NCBI RefSeq assembly: GCF_003298505.1
Contig: NZ_QNGB01000007.1
Span: forward strand, 1-64,000
DNA from: Roseovarius sp. TE539
Lineage (GTDB): Bacteria > Pseudomonadota > Alphaproteobacteria > Rhodobacterales > Rhodobacteraceae
Length of the DNA: 64,000 nucleotides
Direction: 5' to 3'
Each line of letters starts with the position of its first letter. Within the stretch, counting starts at the first letter, position 1. Below the pieces are notes generated by a model, which was given only the letters and a program-made list of their open reading frames with translations, ran no database searches and was not told the origin of the DNA. Shown here one piece after another: positions 34,872-45,179 of the stretch. A program made the translations under genes and the position numbers.

Positions 34872-36180
34872 CTCTGGCTGCCTTGATATAGGTCATGGGG
34901 TTTATGGGCTTACCGTCCACCCGGATCTCGTAGTGTAGATGCGTTCCGGTGGAACGTCCAGTATTGCCCATATCACCGATCCGGTCCCCGCGCGAGACCC
35001 TTTGGCCCTCCTTCACGCGGACGCGCGACATATGGGCGTAACGGGTTTCGACGCCGAAATCATGCCTGATCTTTACCAAGCGTCCGTACCCCGAAAGCCA
35101 GCCGGCATGGATCACCACCCCGTCGGCCGTGGCGTGTATGGGGGTGCCGTGCGGGGCGGCGAAATCGGCGCCGTTATGCATCCGGCCCCAACGGCGCCCG
35201 AAGCCCGAGGTGTAACGGAAACTCTGCAGCACCGGTTTGGAGAACGGCGCCTTCTGCGCCGCGATGCGATAGAGGTTGAGCCGGTCCATCTGGTCCAGGA
35301 TCAGGTTGGCGCGCAGCGTGTCGGCCGAGGGCGCCTCGCCGCGGGTTGAGAAAGACAGCGGCGTGAGCGGCCCGCCCTGACCGGAATAGCCCTCGCGCAC
35401 CCTGTCCAGCAGGGTCTCGGGATTCAGGCCGGCGGCGCGGAACATCTTGTCCAGCGGCGCGACCGAGATGCTCATCGCGTCTTCGAGCTGTGCGAAGATC
35501 TGGTCGTTCTGATCCTGCATCAGCTTGATTTCGTGTTCCATTTCCTCAGCCCGGCGCAGGGCGGCACGGGCATTCGCATTGATCCTGTCGCGCTCGCCGG
35601 CGGTGTCGGAAAGGGCCGCGGTGAGGAACTCCAGCGTATCGGTGCCATTTCCGTCATCGGCCATTCCGGGCCCCCGGTTGCCCGAGTCCGCGAGCTTGGC
35701 ACGCAGCGTGTCTGCGCGCGCGCGCGCAGTGTCGCGTTCGGCCATGGTGCGCCGCAGGGTCTTCTGGATCACCTCGATACCGGTTTCCATCTCACGGCGG
35801 CGCGTTTCGGATGTCAGCAGCGCCGTCTGCATCCGCGATATCTGTTTCAGGGCGGTATTGAAGCGCTCCTGCGCCTTGACCGCTTCACGCGCCCTGGCGT
35901 CGCGTTCCTGCGAGATTTCATTGAGGCGCATCTCGTAGGTGCGTTGATCACGCTTGGCCTGTTCGCGGAAATTGCCGGATCCGATGCTGTCCATCAGGAC
36001 GATGGCGGTGGCGACGATCGACCATGCCACGAACAGGGATACCCCGGTGAAGGCGACGAGCTGTGCGCCGGGGCGCAGGCGGACAAAGCGCGTGTCGGTG
36101 TCTGATCGGAGGAAAACCCGTCTTTCGGGAAAGAAACGCTCGAGAAGCGCGTGCAGTTTGATGGCTATGCGTGTTCGCAC
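34861..36180 (-). CDS. M23-family peptidoglycan endopeptidase, membrane anchored
   Basis: The 439-residue protein has a short cytoplasmic N-terminus, one membrane helix (VAFTGVSLFVAWSIVATAIV, about residues 42-65), a long periplasmic coiled coil (70-230, rich in Glu/Arg/Gln heptads) and a C-terminal LytM/M23 domain (about 320-425). The zinc ligands are intact: His and Asp in HNGADFAAPHG, and His-x-His in TGTHLHYEI. It should cleave peptide cross-links in peptidoglycan and probably works with the bactofilin encoded by the overlapping downstream gene in shape or division. The divergent neighbour region is noncoding. Confidence 0.92.
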   Translation of the reverse strand: MRTRIAIKLHALLERFFPERRVFLRSDTDTRFVRLRPGAQLVAFTGVSLFVAWSIVATAIVLMDSIGSGNFREQAKRDQRTYEMRLNEISQERDARAREAVKAQERFNTALKQISRMQTALLTSETRRREMETGIEVIQKTLRRTMAERDTARARADTLRAKLADSGNRGPGMADDGNGTDTLEFLTAALSDTAGERDRINANARAALRRAEEMEHEIKLMQDQNDQIFAQLEDAMSISVAPLDKMFRAAGLNPETLLDRVREGYSGQGGPLTPLSFSTRGEAPSADTLRANLILDQMDRLNLYRIAAQKAPFSKPVLQSFRYTSGFGRRWGRMHNGADFAAPHGTPIHATADGVVIHAGWLSGYGRLVKIRHDFGVETRYAHMSRVRVKEGQRVSRGDRIGDMGNTGRSTGTHLHYEIRVDGKPINPMTYIKAARDVF

Positions 36181-36373
36181 GTTCCGATGTCTCCGCAGTT
36201 TCTTCCGACGGAACGCCGCTCTCGTTTCCGTGAGCGGCGTGTCCCGGATTGATTAACCGCTGATCCGCGTTTGGGCAAGATTTTTGGCAGGCCGGGGCGG
36301 CACCGGGACACAAGCTGCGCAAGACCGGCAAGAAATTGCCGAACTTCAGCGCCTTCGGTCCGGGCCTGCGGGC

Positions 36374-36835
36374 CTACAGCTGCCGGGCGGCTTCCAGCAC
36401 TTCCTCGGCATGGCCGGGGACCTTGACCTTGCGCCAGACGCGGGCGATCCGCCCGTCACCGCCGATCAGGAACGTGGATCGTTCGATGCCGAAGAAGGTC
36501 TTGCCGTACATGCTTTTTTCCTTCCACACGCCATAATCCTCGCACACCGTGCCCTCGGCATCCGACAGAAGCGGCACCGAAATCCCGTGCTTGTCGCGGA
36601 ATTTCTCATGCTTGGACACAGTATCTTTGGAAATGCCCAGAACGGTGACACCGGCATCGGCGAAATCCCGAGCAAGCGCCGTGAAGGCGAGCGCCTCCTT
36701 GGTGCAGCCCGAGGTATCGTCGCGCGGGTAGAAGAAAAGCACCGCCGGCGCGGGGCTCAGACTGCTGAGGCTGACTTGCTCGCCACCGTCGCGGGGCAGG
36801 GTGAAGTCGGGGGCGGTTTCGGCGGTTTCCGGCAT
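36374..36835 (-). CDS. bcp: Thioredoxin-dependent peroxiredoxin (PrxQ/BCP)
   Basis: The 153-residue peroxiredoxin removes H2O2 and organic peroxides. The peroxidatic cysteine is Cys44 in DDTSGCTKEA; the usual Pro of TPGCT is Ser here. The Cys five residues downstream that E. coli BCP uses for resolution is absent, whereas Cys98 in GTVCEDYG stands where the alpha-3 resolving Cys of other PrxQ proteins lies, so a two-Cys cycle through Cys98 is likely. The ATG at 36835 has AGGAG upstream. It is divergent from the large AsmA-like gene. Confidence 0.92.
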   Translation of the reverse strand: MPETAETAPDFTLPRDGGEQVSLSSLSPAPAVLFFYPRDDTSGCTKEALAFTALARDFADAGVTVLGISKDTVSKHEKFRDKHGISVPLLSDAEGTVCEDYGVWKEKSMYGKTFFGIERSTFLIGGDGRIARVWRKVKVPGHAEEVLEAARQL

Positions 36836-36955
36836 GTGTGTTCTCCTGCTTGCAATTCGCATTTCCAACAGTGCGCTTTCATATTAGGACGCGGAAGGCG
36901 AGAATAAAGCCGGCGAAGACCGCAGGCCCCTGGCCTGCCGTCATGGTGTGGCCGG

Positions 36956-39900
36956 ATGGAGCGGATGGAAAACCAAGATCAAAGCGCCCTGCGGGACCAT
37001 CACCGCCGGCGCCGCCGAAGACGGGCGGGCCTGGTGTCGCTGTTCAGCCTGGCGCTTGTCGCCGGGGCGGGCGCGGTCCTGGCATGGTCCTACCTGGGGA
37101 CGCCGCTTTCGGCGCCGGACTGGATGCGCGACCGGATCGAGGCGCGGCTCGATGCCGCGGTGCCCGATCTGCAGGTGGATCTGGACGAGGTGACCCTGGT
37201 GGTCGAACGCGGATGGCGGCCGCGCGTGAGGGTGCGCGACGTGACGTTGGCCACCGATGGCGGCGCTCCTTTGGCAACGCTTTCCGAACTGGGTGGCAGT
37301 GTCGCGCTGCGGCCGCTCCTGCGGGGCGAGCTGCGCCCCGGCACGATCCGGGTTTCCGGGGTTCGTCTGGTCGTGCGCCGCGGCAGTGGCGGCTCGGTGG
37401 ACGTCTCTACGGAAACGCGGGCCGGTGACGGGGCCGCAGCCGGGGCGCCGCCGGATGGAACGGAAAGGACGATGGATCTTCTGGCCTTGGCCGGGCGGAT
37501 CGATGCGGCCTTGCAGCGTCCCGATTTCGCCTCTCTTGACAGGGTGGAACTGGGCAATCTGACGGTGCGCTACGAGGATCGGCGCACCGGGCAGGCCTGG
37601 ACGCTGGACGGCGGCCGCATGGAACTGGAGCGCAACGACGGTGAATTGCAGTTGCGCGGCGATTTCGCCCTTCTGGGCGCCCGCGCCTATGTGACGACCC
37701 TGGAGATGAATTATGCCAGTCGGATCGGCGAGGCCGGGGCCCGCTTCGGTTTCAGCTTCGAGGACATGCCGGCGGGCGACATTGCAGGACAATCCCCTTC
37801 GCTGGCATGGCTGGGCGCCCTGGAGGCGCCGATCTCGGGATCGCTCAGGGCGTCGGTGGATGCGGCGGGCGCGCTTGGCCCACTCAACGCGACACTTCAG
37901 ATCGGGGCCGGGGTGGTGCAACCCACGGAGGCCACCAAGCCGGTGCCCTTCACGTCCGCACGCAGCTATTTCACTTATGATCCGGTGGCCGAGAGCATGC
38001 GGTTCGACGAATTGTCGGTCGAAAGCAGATGGGGAGATCTGCGCGCCGAGGGCACGGCCTTTCTGCTGGGCGTGGAAGAGGGCGATGGCTGGCCGAGCGA
38101 ATTGCTGGCGCAGATCAAGGTCACCGAGATAAGCGCCAATCCGGCGGATCTCTACCCGGCACCGGTGACGATGGACGAAGCCAGCCTCGACATGCGGCTC
38201 AGGCTGGATCCCTTTACCCTGGACGTCGGGCAGGTGGCCCTTTCGGATCAGGGGCAGCTTCTGGTGATGGAGGGCGCATTCGAGGCCCGCGAGGAGGGCT
38301 GGAATGTGGCGCTGGACGGGCGAATGGACGCAATCTCGCCCGATCGCCTGCTGGACCTGTGGCCCGTGAGCGTGAAGGCCAAGACGCGCGAATGGATAAA
38401 CGAAAACGTCCGGCAGGCGAAGTTGAGCAATCTTCAGGTGGCGGTGCGATCGGCGCCCAAGCACCGGCCCGACCTGTTCCTCGGGTTCGATTTCGAGGGG
38501 CTGGAAACACGCTTCATGAAGACAATGCCGCCGATCCGAGAGGCGGCCGGGCATGCCTCGCTCTACGATCAGCGGTTCGTGATTCATGCCGAACGTGGGC
38601 ATGTGGTCGCCGCGCAGGGTGGACGGGTGGATATTTCCGGCACCAGTTTCGAGGTGCCGGACGTGCGTGTGAAGCGCGGCCCGGCGCAGGTTCTCTTGCG
38701 CACCGAAAGCACGATAACCGCGCTTCTGTCGCTTCTGGATGAGGATCCGTTCAACTTTCTGTCAAAGGCGGGGCAGCCGGTGACGCTTGCCGACGGACGG
38801 GCCGAGATGTCCGGGCAGCTTGATTTCCTGCTCAAGCAGAACCTGCAACCCGAGGAGGTGGCGTTTGACGTGTCGGGCATGCTCGGGTCGGTGCGCAGCG
38901 AAGTCCTGGTACCGGGGCGTGTGCTCGCCGCGGCGCAGCTTGAGGTGACGGCCGACAACCGGCTGCTTACCGTGGGTGGACAGGGCCGGATCGACCAGGT
39001 GCCGGTGAGCGGCGTGTGGGAAAATCCGCTGGGCCGGCCGGGCGAGCCGGCAACCGGCAGCAGCCTCACGGGGCAGATCGAATTGTCGGAACGGTTTGCC
39101 GATGCCTTCCGCCTGGGCCTGCCACCCGGGAGCATCTCCGGGCAGGGCCGTGGACGGTTCGAGATCGACCTTGAGCGGGACAGCCCGGCGGCATTCCGCT
39201 TCGGGTCCGACCTGGCCGGAGTGGGGCTGAAGCTGGATCGGCTGGGCTGGGAAATGACCCCGGAGCAGACCGGCGCGCTGGAGGTGAGCGGACGATTGGG
39301 TGAGCCCCCCGAAATTGATCGCCTCAGTCTGAACGCGCCGGGCATGGTGGCGCTTGGCAGCGTATCGCTTACACCGGCTGGGCAACTGGACAGGGCGCTG
39401 TTTTCGCAGGTCGAGGTTGGCGGATGGCTGAAGGCGCCGGTGGAGCTGGTTGGTCGTGGCCCGGGCCGTCCGCCGGCCGTGAAGGTCACGGGCGGCGAAG
39501 TGGACATGCGCCGGACCACGCTGGCGGGCAATCCCGATGCCCCCCCGCCGGAGTTGGCGGAGGCGGAGGCTGGCGCGCCGGTCACGCTTGAGCTGGACCG
39601 GCTACAGATTTCAGACGGAATCGCGCTGACCGGGTTCTCGGCCGATCTCGACGCGGTCGGCGGGCTGGAAGGCACCTTCACCGGCCGTGTCAATGACGGC
39701 GCGGCGATCAACGGTCGGGTGGTGCCCCGTGACGGGCGTAGCGCCTTTCGTATCGGATCCGAAGACGCGGGCGGCGTTCTGGGCTCGGCCGGGCTGTTGA
39801 GACAGGCGCGCGACGGAACGATGGACCTCGTGCTGGTGCCTGGCAAGGAGCCGGGCAGCTATGAAGGGCAACTTCTGGCCCGCAACCTCAGGCTCAAGGA

Positions 39901-40375
39901 TGCCCCGGCGCTGGCAGCCCTTCTCAACGCGTTGAGCGTGGTCGGCATTCTTGAGCAGCTGGAAGGCGATGGCATTCATTTCGGGCAGGTCGATGCGCGC
40001 TTCCGCCTGACGCCCGAGCGCGTCACATTGCAGAGCGGCAGCGCGGTGGGCGCTTCCATGGGCATTTCCATGGATGGCTATTATTCAATGGAAAGCGGGC
40101 TGATGGACATGCAGGGCGTGGTTTCCCCGCTATACATGTTCAATGCGATCGGCGGGCTTTTCACGCGCCGGGGCGAAGGGCTTGTGGGGTTCAACTACGT
40201 GCTGCGGGGCACGGCGGAGGAACCGCGCGTGCAAGTCAATCCATTGTCCATTCTGACGCCGGGAATGTTCCGCGAGATTTTCCGCCGGCCGCCGCCCGGG
40301 GTGAGCCGCAACAGCACCCGCGGTGACGCCCCGCCGGAGCGCGACCCGCAGATCGAGGACCGTCAGGGGCGATAA
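36956..40375 (+). CDS. Large AsmA/YhdP-like membrane-anchored protein
   Basis: The 1139-residue protein has an arginine-rich cytoplasmic start, one N-terminal membrane helix ([17 protein letters not shown], about 28-46) and a long periplasmic region rich in beta-strands, with an AsmA-like C-terminal segment (VQLNEV-type repeats; [20 protein letters not shown] near the end). This organisation matches the AsmA/TamB/YhdP group, which forms hydrophobic grooves that move phospholipids between the inner and outer membranes. It ends with a Pro/Arg-rich tail. A second ATG at 36965 is an equal candidate start. It is followed 14 bp later by queA on the same strand. Confidence 0.85.
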   Translation: MERMENQDQSALRDHHRRRRRRRAGLVSLFSLALVAGAGAVLAWSYLGTPLSAPDWMRDRIEARLDAAVPDLQVDLDEVTLVVERGWRPRVRVRDVTLATDGGAPLATLSELGGSVALRPLLRGELRPGTIRVSGVRLVVRRGSGGSVDVSTETRAGDGAAAGAPPDGTERTMDLLALAGRIDAALQRPDFASLDRVELGNLTVRYEDRRTGQAWTLDGGRMELERNDGELQLRGDFALLGARAYVTTLEMNYASRIGEAGARFGFSFEDMPAGDIAGQSPSLAWLGALEAPISGSLRASVDAAGALGPLNATLQIGAGVVQPTEATKPVPFTSARSYFTYDPVAESMRFDELSVESRWGDLRAEGTAFLLGVEEGDGWPSELLAQIKVTEISANPADLYPAPVTMDEASLDMRLRLDPFTLDVGQVALSDQGQLLVMEGAFEAREEGWNVALDGRMDAISPDRLLDLWPVSVKAKTREWINENVRQAKLSNLQVAVRSAPKHRPDLFLGFDFEGLETRFMKTMPPIREAAGHASLYDQRFVIHAERGHVVAAQGGRVDISGTSFEVPDVRVKRGPAQVLLRTESTITALLSLLDEDPFNFLSKAGQPVTLADGRAEMSGQLDFLLKQNLQPEEVAFDVSGMLGSVRSEVLVPGRVLAAAQLEVTADNRLLTVGGQGRIDQVPVSGVWENPLGRPGEPATGSSLTGQIELSERFADAFRLGLPPGSISGQGRGRFEIDLERDSPAAFRFGSDLAGVGLKLDRLGWEMTPEQTGALEVSGRLGEPPEIDRLSLNAPGMVALGSVSLTPAGQLDRALFSQVEVGGWLKAPVELVGRGPGRPPAVKVTGGEVDMRRTTLAGNPDAPPPELAEAEAGAPVTLELDRLQISDGIALTGFSADLDAVGGLEGTFTGRVNDGAAINGRVVPRDGRSAFRIGSEDAGGVLGSAGLLRQARDGTMDLVLVPGKEPGSYEGQLLARNLRLKDAPALAALLNALSVVGILEQLEGDGIHFGQVDARFRLTPERVTLQSGSAVGASMGISMDGYYSMESGLMDMQGVVSPLYMFNAIGGLFTRRGEGLVGFNYVLRGTAEEPRVQVNPLSILTPGMFREIFRRPPPGVSRNSTRGDAPPERDPQIEDRQGR

Positions 40376-40389
40376 AACGGGGCAGGAAA

Positions 40390-41454
40390 GTGAAACTGAG
40401 CGATTTCGATTTCGATCTTCCCGAGCGGCTGATCGCCACACGGCCCGTCCGCCCGCGCAGCGCCGCGCGGCTGCTGGTGGCCGAGGGCGACATGATCACC
40501 GATGCAACCGTGGTCGACCTCGGGAGCTGGCTGCGACCCGGAGATCGGCTGATTCTCAATGACACCAAGGTGATACCGGCGCGCTTGTCCGGAGAGCGCC
40601 ACCGAACGGGCGCCGCGGGCAAGAGCGTGGCGCGTATGGAGGTGACCCTCCTGGAACCCGGTCCCGACGGCGATTGGCGGGCGATGGTCAAGCCGCTGAG
40701 GAAACTCCATGAGGGCGAGACGGTGACTTTCGGTGCGGGGCTGGAAGCGACATGCGTGGCGAAAGACCACGGTCAGGCGATCTTGCGCTTCAATCTCGAG
40801 GGGAACGATTTCGACGCCGCCCTGAACGCTGCCGGTGCGATGCCGCTGCCGCCCTATATCGCCGCGCGGCGAGCGGCGGACGCGGCCGATCAAGAGGATT
40901 ATCAGACCGTCTGGGCACGCCGCGCGGGGGCCGTCGCGGCGCCCACGGCCTCGCTCCATTTCGATGAGGCGCTGTTGGCCGACCTGGCCGCGCAGGGGAT
41001 CGCGTTTACCCATGTCACCCTGCATGTCGGGGCCGGAACCTTCCTTCCGGTGCAGGTTGAGGATGTCACGACCCACCGGATGCATGCCGAATGGGGCGAG
41101 GTGAGCGCGACCGCCGCCGCGGAAATCTCCGCGACCAGGGCCGCGGGGGGACGGATCATCCCGGTCGGCACGACCGCGCTGCGCCTGATCGAGACCGCCG
41201 CGCGCGCGGCCGCGCGCGCAAACGACGGCGTGACCGCATGGACCGGCGAGACGGACATATTCATCTATCCCGGTTTCGATTTCCGTGTGACGGACGCGCT
41301 GATCACCAATTTCCACCTGCCGCGTTCGACCCTGATGATGCTGGTTTCGGCCCTGATGGGGCAGGGCCGGGTCCGGCGCATCTATGACCACGCGATCGCG
41401 CGGGAATACCGTTTTTTCTCTTACGGGGACGCATCCTTGTTGATCCCGCCGTAA
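40390..41454 (+). CDS. queA: S-adenosylmethionine:tRNA ribosyltransferase-isomerase
   Basis: The 354-residue enzyme makes epoxyqueuosine in tRNA wobble position 34 by transferring the ribosyl part of SAM. The N-terminal [19 protein letters not shown] is diagnostic, with [46 protein letters not shown] and [19 protein letters not shown] following in order. The start is a GTG at 40390 with AGGAAA upstream. It is 14 bp after the AsmA-like gene and so possibly in one transcript with it. Confidence 0.96.
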   Translation: MKLSDFDFDLPERLIATRPVRPRSAARLLVAEGDMITDATVVDLGSWLRPGDRLILNDTKVIPARLSGERHRTGAAGKSVARMEVTLLEPGPDGDWRAMVKPLRKLHEGETVTFGAGLEATCVAKDHGQAILRFNLEGNDFDAALNAAGAMPLPPYIAARRAADAADQEDYQTVWARRAGAVAAPTASLHFDEALLADLAAQGIAFTHVTLHVGAGTFLPVQVEDVTTHRMHAEWGEVSATAAAEISATRAAGGRIIPVGTTALRLIETAARAAARANDGVTAWTGETDIFIYPGFDFRVTDALITNFHLPRSTLMMLVSALMGQGRVRRIYDHAIAREYRFFSYGDASLLIPP

Positions 41455-41557
41455 AACACCGTATCGGGACCAATTGCGACGCGAAGTGAGTCGCGTCATG
41501 CCAAGCAGGCGATATCGGGCTTGCTAGGCTGGGGACCGAAACACCGGGAGAAACGCA

Positions 41558-42823
41558 ATGATCAAGGTGCTCGGGAGCGCATGGGCCCTGCTGCTTGGCA
41601 TGATGCTTCTGCAGGTCGGGAACGGCATGCAGGGCACGCTGCTGGGCATCCGCGGCGAGATCGAGGGATTTTCCACCTTCGAGATGTCGCTGGTGATGTC
41701 GGGTTATTTCGTGGGATTCCTGTTCGGGTCGCGCATGGCACCCGAGATGATACGCCGCGTCGGGCATGTGCGGGTCTTCGCGGCGCTGGCCTCGATGATC
41801 TCGGCGGTGATGATCCTCTACCCGGTTCTTACCGATCCCTTCGCGTGGGGGGCAGGGCGCATCCTCGTGGGGTTCTGTTTTTCCGGGGTCTACGTGACCG
41901 CCGAAAGCTGGCTCAACAACGCCGCCGACAATCAGAACCGCGGCAAGGCGCTGTCGCTTTACATGATCGTTCAGATGGCCGGCATCGTCAGCGCACAGGC
42001 GCTGATTCTCGTGGCCGACCCGGGCGGCTTCATCCTGTTCATCGTGCCCTCGGTCCTGATTTCGCTGGCCTTTGCGCCGATCCTTCTCTCGATCAGTCCA
42101 ACACCTGCCTTCGGCACGGCCAAACCGCTGAGCTTAAGGAAGATTCTCAGGATTTCGCCACTCGGCTGCGTGGGCATGTTCCTGCTGGGCGGGGTTTTCT
42201 CGGCGCAGTTCGGCATGGCGCCGGTCTTTGGCGCCGAGGCGGGGCTGAGTGTCGCGCAGATTTCGGCCTTCGTGGCCACATTCTTTGTCGGGTCGCTGGT
42301 ATTGCAATATCCCATCGGCTGGCTGTCGGACCGGATGGACCGCCGGCGGCTTATCCTCGGGGCGACCGTGATCTGTGGCCTCGGTGCGCTGCTGGGTTTG
42401 CTCTTTTCAGGGATGTTCGCGATGCTGCTGGTCGCGGGGGTGATCATCGGCGGGATGTCCAATCCGCTCTATTCGCTGCTCATCGCGCACACCAATGACT
42501 TTCTGGATCATGACGACATGGCCGCGGCCGCTGGCGGCATGGTGTTCATCAACGGGGTCGGCGCGGTTGCCGGGCCGGTCATCACCGGGTGGATCATGGG
42601 CCTCATCGGGCCGCGGGGATTCTTCCTTTACATCGTGCTGCTGATGGTCGCGCTGGCGGGATATGCCTTGTGGCGCATGACCCGTCGCCCCGCGCCGGCG
42701 GTCGAGGAGACCGAAAGCTACACCACGGTCATGCCGTCCGCATCGCCAATGGCCGTGACCTTCGCACAGGAATTCGATATCGAGGCGGCGCAGGACGACG
42801 ATGATACCGCTAGCGTGACGTAA
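41558..42823 (+). CDS. MFS transporter (YcaD-like)
   Basis: This is a 421-residue major facilitator with twelve predicted helices. The N-half contains GRILVGFCFSGVYVTAESWL, and the loop after helix 8 has PIGWLSDRMDRRRLILGATV, the duplicated MFS loop motif. The sequence resembles the YcaD family of uncharacterised carriers. The cytoplasmic C-terminal tail (about residues 380-421) is Thr/Ser- and acid-rich. The ATG has GGGAGA upstream. Substrate unknown; it stands alone between queA and a DUF924 gene. Confidence 0.88.
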   Translation: MIKVLGSAWALLLGMMLLQVGNGMQGTLLGIRGEIEGFSTFEMSLVMSGYFVGFLFGSRMAPEMIRRVGHVRVFAALASMISAVMILYPVLTDPFAWGAGRILVGFCFSGVYVTAESWLNNAADNQNRGKALSLYMIVQMAGIVSAQALILVADPGGFILFIVPSVLISLAFAPILLSISPTPAFGTAKPLSLRKILRISPLGCVGMFLLGGVFSAQFGMAPVFGAEAGLSVAQISAFVATFFVGSLVLQYPIGWLSDRMDRRRLILGATVICGLGALLGLLFSGMFAMLLVAGVIIGGMSNPLYSLLIAHTNDFLDHDDMAAAAGGMVFINGVGAVAGPVITGWIMGLIGPRGFFLYIVLLMVALAGYALWRMTRRPAPAVEETESYTTVMPSASPMAVTFAQEFDIEAAQDDDDTASVT

Positions 42824-42914
42824 TATGACTCAATTGTTGCAAGACGTTACTGTTAATCTTGCATTTTTCGGCGTTAACGTTTCTGAATGAAGGGGCGAAG
42901 CAGGGAGTGAACCG

Positions 42915-43499
42915 ATGGTGACGCCGGACGAGGTGCTTGGTTTCTGGCTCGACGAGGTGGGCGAGAAGGGCTGGTATGAACAGTCTGACGCGCTGGACCG
43001 CGAAGTGCGCGACAGGTTCGAGGAGGCCTGGAACGCGGCGCGCGAGGGCACGTACGGCCTGTGGCTGACATATCCCAACGGCACGCTGGCCTACATCATC
43101 CTGATGGATCAGTTCCCGCGCAACATGTTTCGCGGCAGTGCGCGGGCCTTCTCTACAGATCGGCATGCGCTTGCCGCCGCGAAAGCGGCGATCCATCGCA
43201 AATGGGATCTGCGCACCGACGAGCCGGCGCGGCAGTTCTATTACCTGCCGCTGATGCACTCAGAGAACCTCTGTGATCAGGAGCGTTGCGTGCGCCTGCT
43301 GTGCGAACGGATGCCCGAAACCGGAGCGGACAATCTTCTTCATGCCCGCGCCCACCGGGAGGTGATCCGGCAGTTCGGCCGCTTTCCCTATCGTAACAGC
43401 GCGCTCTCCCGGGGGACGACCGGACCCGAGCGCGCCTTCATCGAGGCAGGCGGATACGGTGCCACGCTGCGCGATCTGCAACAAGCTGACGCCGCCTGA
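42915..43499 (+). CDS. DUF924 family protein
   Basis: The 194-residue cytosolic protein has the DUF924 signature throughout: VLGFWLDEVGEKGWYEQSDALD at the start (read as FW...D), AYIILMDQFPRNMFRG, RQFYYLPLMHSENLCDQERC and FGRFPYRNSALSR. Members are all-helical and TPR-like; no activity is established. The ATG at 42915 has GGGAGTGA upstream. The 91 bp before it are AT-rich and contain ACGTTAC...GTTAACGT repeats, which may be its promoter region. It ends before a short terminator hairpin. Confidence 0.9.
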   Translation: MVTPDEVLGFWLDEVGEKGWYEQSDALDREVRDRFEEAWNAAREGTYGLWLTYPNGTLAYIILMDQFPRNMFRGSARAFSTDRHALAAAKAAIHRKWDLRTDEPARQFYYLPLMHSENLCDQERCVRLLCERMPETGADNLLHARAHREVIRQFGRFPYRNSALSRGTTGPERAFIEAGGYGATLRDLQQADAA

Positions 43500-43549
43500 A
43501 CCGACCCGCCACAACCGATTAACTTGGCAGGCGCCCTGCGCAGCCGGTC

Positions 43550-43569
43550 ATGCCGCGCTGCGGCATTTC
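43550..43569 (+). terminator. Hairpin after the DUF924 gene
   Basis: ATGCCGC (43550-43556) pairs with GCGGCAT (43560-43566) around a 3-base loop and is followed by TTT. It lies 50 bases after the DUF924 stop and 25 bases before the lpdA promoter. Confidence 0.5.
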
Positions 43570-43590
43570 GATGCGACTCCACCCCTCGCG

Positions 43591-43626
43591 TTGTCACGGG
43601 CGGCAGGATAGTTTAATACCAAACTA
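43591..43626 (+). promoter_or_regulatory. lpdA promoter with overlapping dyad
   Basis: TTGTCA (43591-43596), 17 bases, TAATAC (43614-43619) is a near-consensus sigma-70 promoter. The inverted repeat TAGTTT-AATACC-AAACTA (43609-43626) covers the -10 box, so a repressor may bind there. lpdA starts 22 bases further on with GGAGGGG as ribosome-binding site. Confidence 0.7.
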
Positions 43627-43647
43627 AATCTGGAATCGGAGGGGCGC

Positions 43648-45042
43648 ATGGCACCCAAATCTTTCGACATGATCGTGATCGGGGCCGGCCCCGGCGGATA
43701 CGTTGCCGCGATCCGCGGCGCGCAACTGGGCCTCGACGTGGCCATCGTGGAGCGTGAACACATGGGCGGGATCTGCCTGAACTGGGGTTGCATCCCTACA
43801 AAGGCGATGCTGCGCTCGGCCGAGGTTTTCCATCTGATGCACCGGGCCGGGGAGTTCGGGCTGAAAGCGGACGGGCTGGACTACGATCTTGACGCGGTGG
43901 TGAAACGGTCCCGCGACGTGGCCAAGCAGCTCAATTCCGGGGTCGGGCATCTTCTCAAGAAGAACAAGGTGACCGCGATCATGGGCGAGGCCACGGTGCC
44001 CGCCAAGGGGCGTGTCAGCGTCAGGACCGACAAGGGCACCGAGGATCTGGAGGCACCCAACATAGTGCTGGCCACAGGTGCACGGGCACGCGAATTGCCC
44101 GGTCTGGAGGCGGATGGTGACCTGGTCTGGACTTACAAGCACGCGCTCAAACCGCCGCGGATGCCGAAAAAGCTGCTGGTCATCGGGTCGGGCGCGATCG
44201 GCATCGAATTTGCCAGCTTCTACAACACGCTGGGCGCCGAGACGACGGTGGTCGAGGTGATGGACCGCATTCTGCCGGTCGAGGATGCGGAGATTTCCGC
44301 GATGGCGAAGAAATCGTTCCAGAAGCAGAAGATGACGATCATGGAAAAGGCCATGGTCAAGGAGCTGGAGCGCGGAAAGGGCAAGGTGACCGCCCATATC
44401 GAAACCGCCGGCAAGGTGGAGAAGCACGAGTTTGACGCGGTGATTTCCGCCGTCGGCATTGTCGGAAATACCGAGGGGCTGGGCCTTGAAGAGCTGGGCG
44501 TCAAGGTCGAAAAGAGCCATGTGGTCACGGACCCGCATTGCCGCACCGGCGTGGAGGGCGTTTATGCCATCGGGGATCTCGCCGGCGCGCCCTGGCTGGC
44601 GCACAAGGCCAGCCACGAGGGCGTGATGGTGGCAGAACGGATCGCCGGCGGCGACCCGCACCCGGTGAGCCCCGACAGCATCGCCGGCTGCACCTATTGC
44701 CATCCGCAGGTCGCGAGCGTCGGCATGACCGAGGCACAGGCCAAGGAACACGGCCTGAAGATACGGGTGGGGCGGTTCCCGTTCATCGGCAACGGCAAGG
44801 CGCTGGCCATGGGTGAAGCCGAAGGGATGGTCAAGACGATCTTCGACGAGGGGACCGGAGAGCTTCTGGGAGCTCACATGATCGGTGCCGAGGTCACGGA
44901 ACTGATCCAGGGCTACGTGGTGGGCCGTCAGCTTGAGACCACGGAAGAAGACCTGATGCATGCGGTATTCCCGCACCCCACGCTGAGCGAGATGATGCAC
45001 GAAAGCGTGCTGGATGCCTATGGCCGCGTGATCCATATCTGA
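43648..45042 (+). CDS. lpdA: Dihydrolipoyl dehydrogenase
   Basis: The 464-residue FAD enzyme reoxidises dihydrolipoamide in 2-oxoacid dehydrogenase or glycine-cleavage complexes, passing electrons to NAD. FAD binding is IVIGAGPGGYVAAIRGAQLG; the redox pair is Cys43/Cys48 in GGICLNWGCIPTKA; the NAD domain has VIGSGAIGIEFASFYNTLG; the C-terminal active-site motif is HPTLSEMMHES. It is a separate gene with its own promoter, not inside a pdh or suc operon here. All catalytic residues are intact. No lipoyl domain is fused at the N-terminus. Confidence 0.95.
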   Translation: MAPKSFDMIVIGAGPGGYVAAIRGAQLGLDVAIVEREHMGGICLNWGCIPTKAMLRSAEVFHLMHRAGEFGLKADGLDYDLDAVVKRSRDVAKQLNSGVGHLLKKNKVTAIMGEATVPAKGRVSVRTDKGTEDLEAPNIVLATGARARELPGLEADGDLVWTYKHALKPPRMPKKLLVIGSGAIGIEFASFYNTLGAETTVVEVMDRILPVEDAEISAMAKKSFQKQKMTIMEKAMVKELERGKGKVTAHIETAGKVEKHEFDAVISAVGIVGNTEGLGLEELGVKVEKSHVVTDPHCRTGVEGVYAIGDLAGAPWLAHKASHEGVMVAERIAGGDPHPVSPDSIAGCTYCHPQVASVGMTEAQAKEHGLKIRVGRFPFIGNGKALAMGEAEGMVKTIFDEGTGELLGAHMIGAEVTELIQGYVVGRQLETTEEDLMHAVFPHPTLSEMMHESVLDAYGRVIHI

Positions 45043-45179
45043 TCCCCGGCGCCTGCTGGCGCACGGATCGCCGCGGTGGGCACACCTTCACATTGCGCCG
45101 TGAAACCGGGGTGCGTGCTTTCCTTGCGCCGCCGCGCGGCGCGGTGCACAGTGGTGCGCGGGCAATGCAAGGGGTTGGA

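Noticed and set aside
36941-38602. A 553-codon open frame on the - strand
   Set aside because: Antisense to the AsmA-like gene, whose membrane helix and beta-rich pattern are coherent over the full length.
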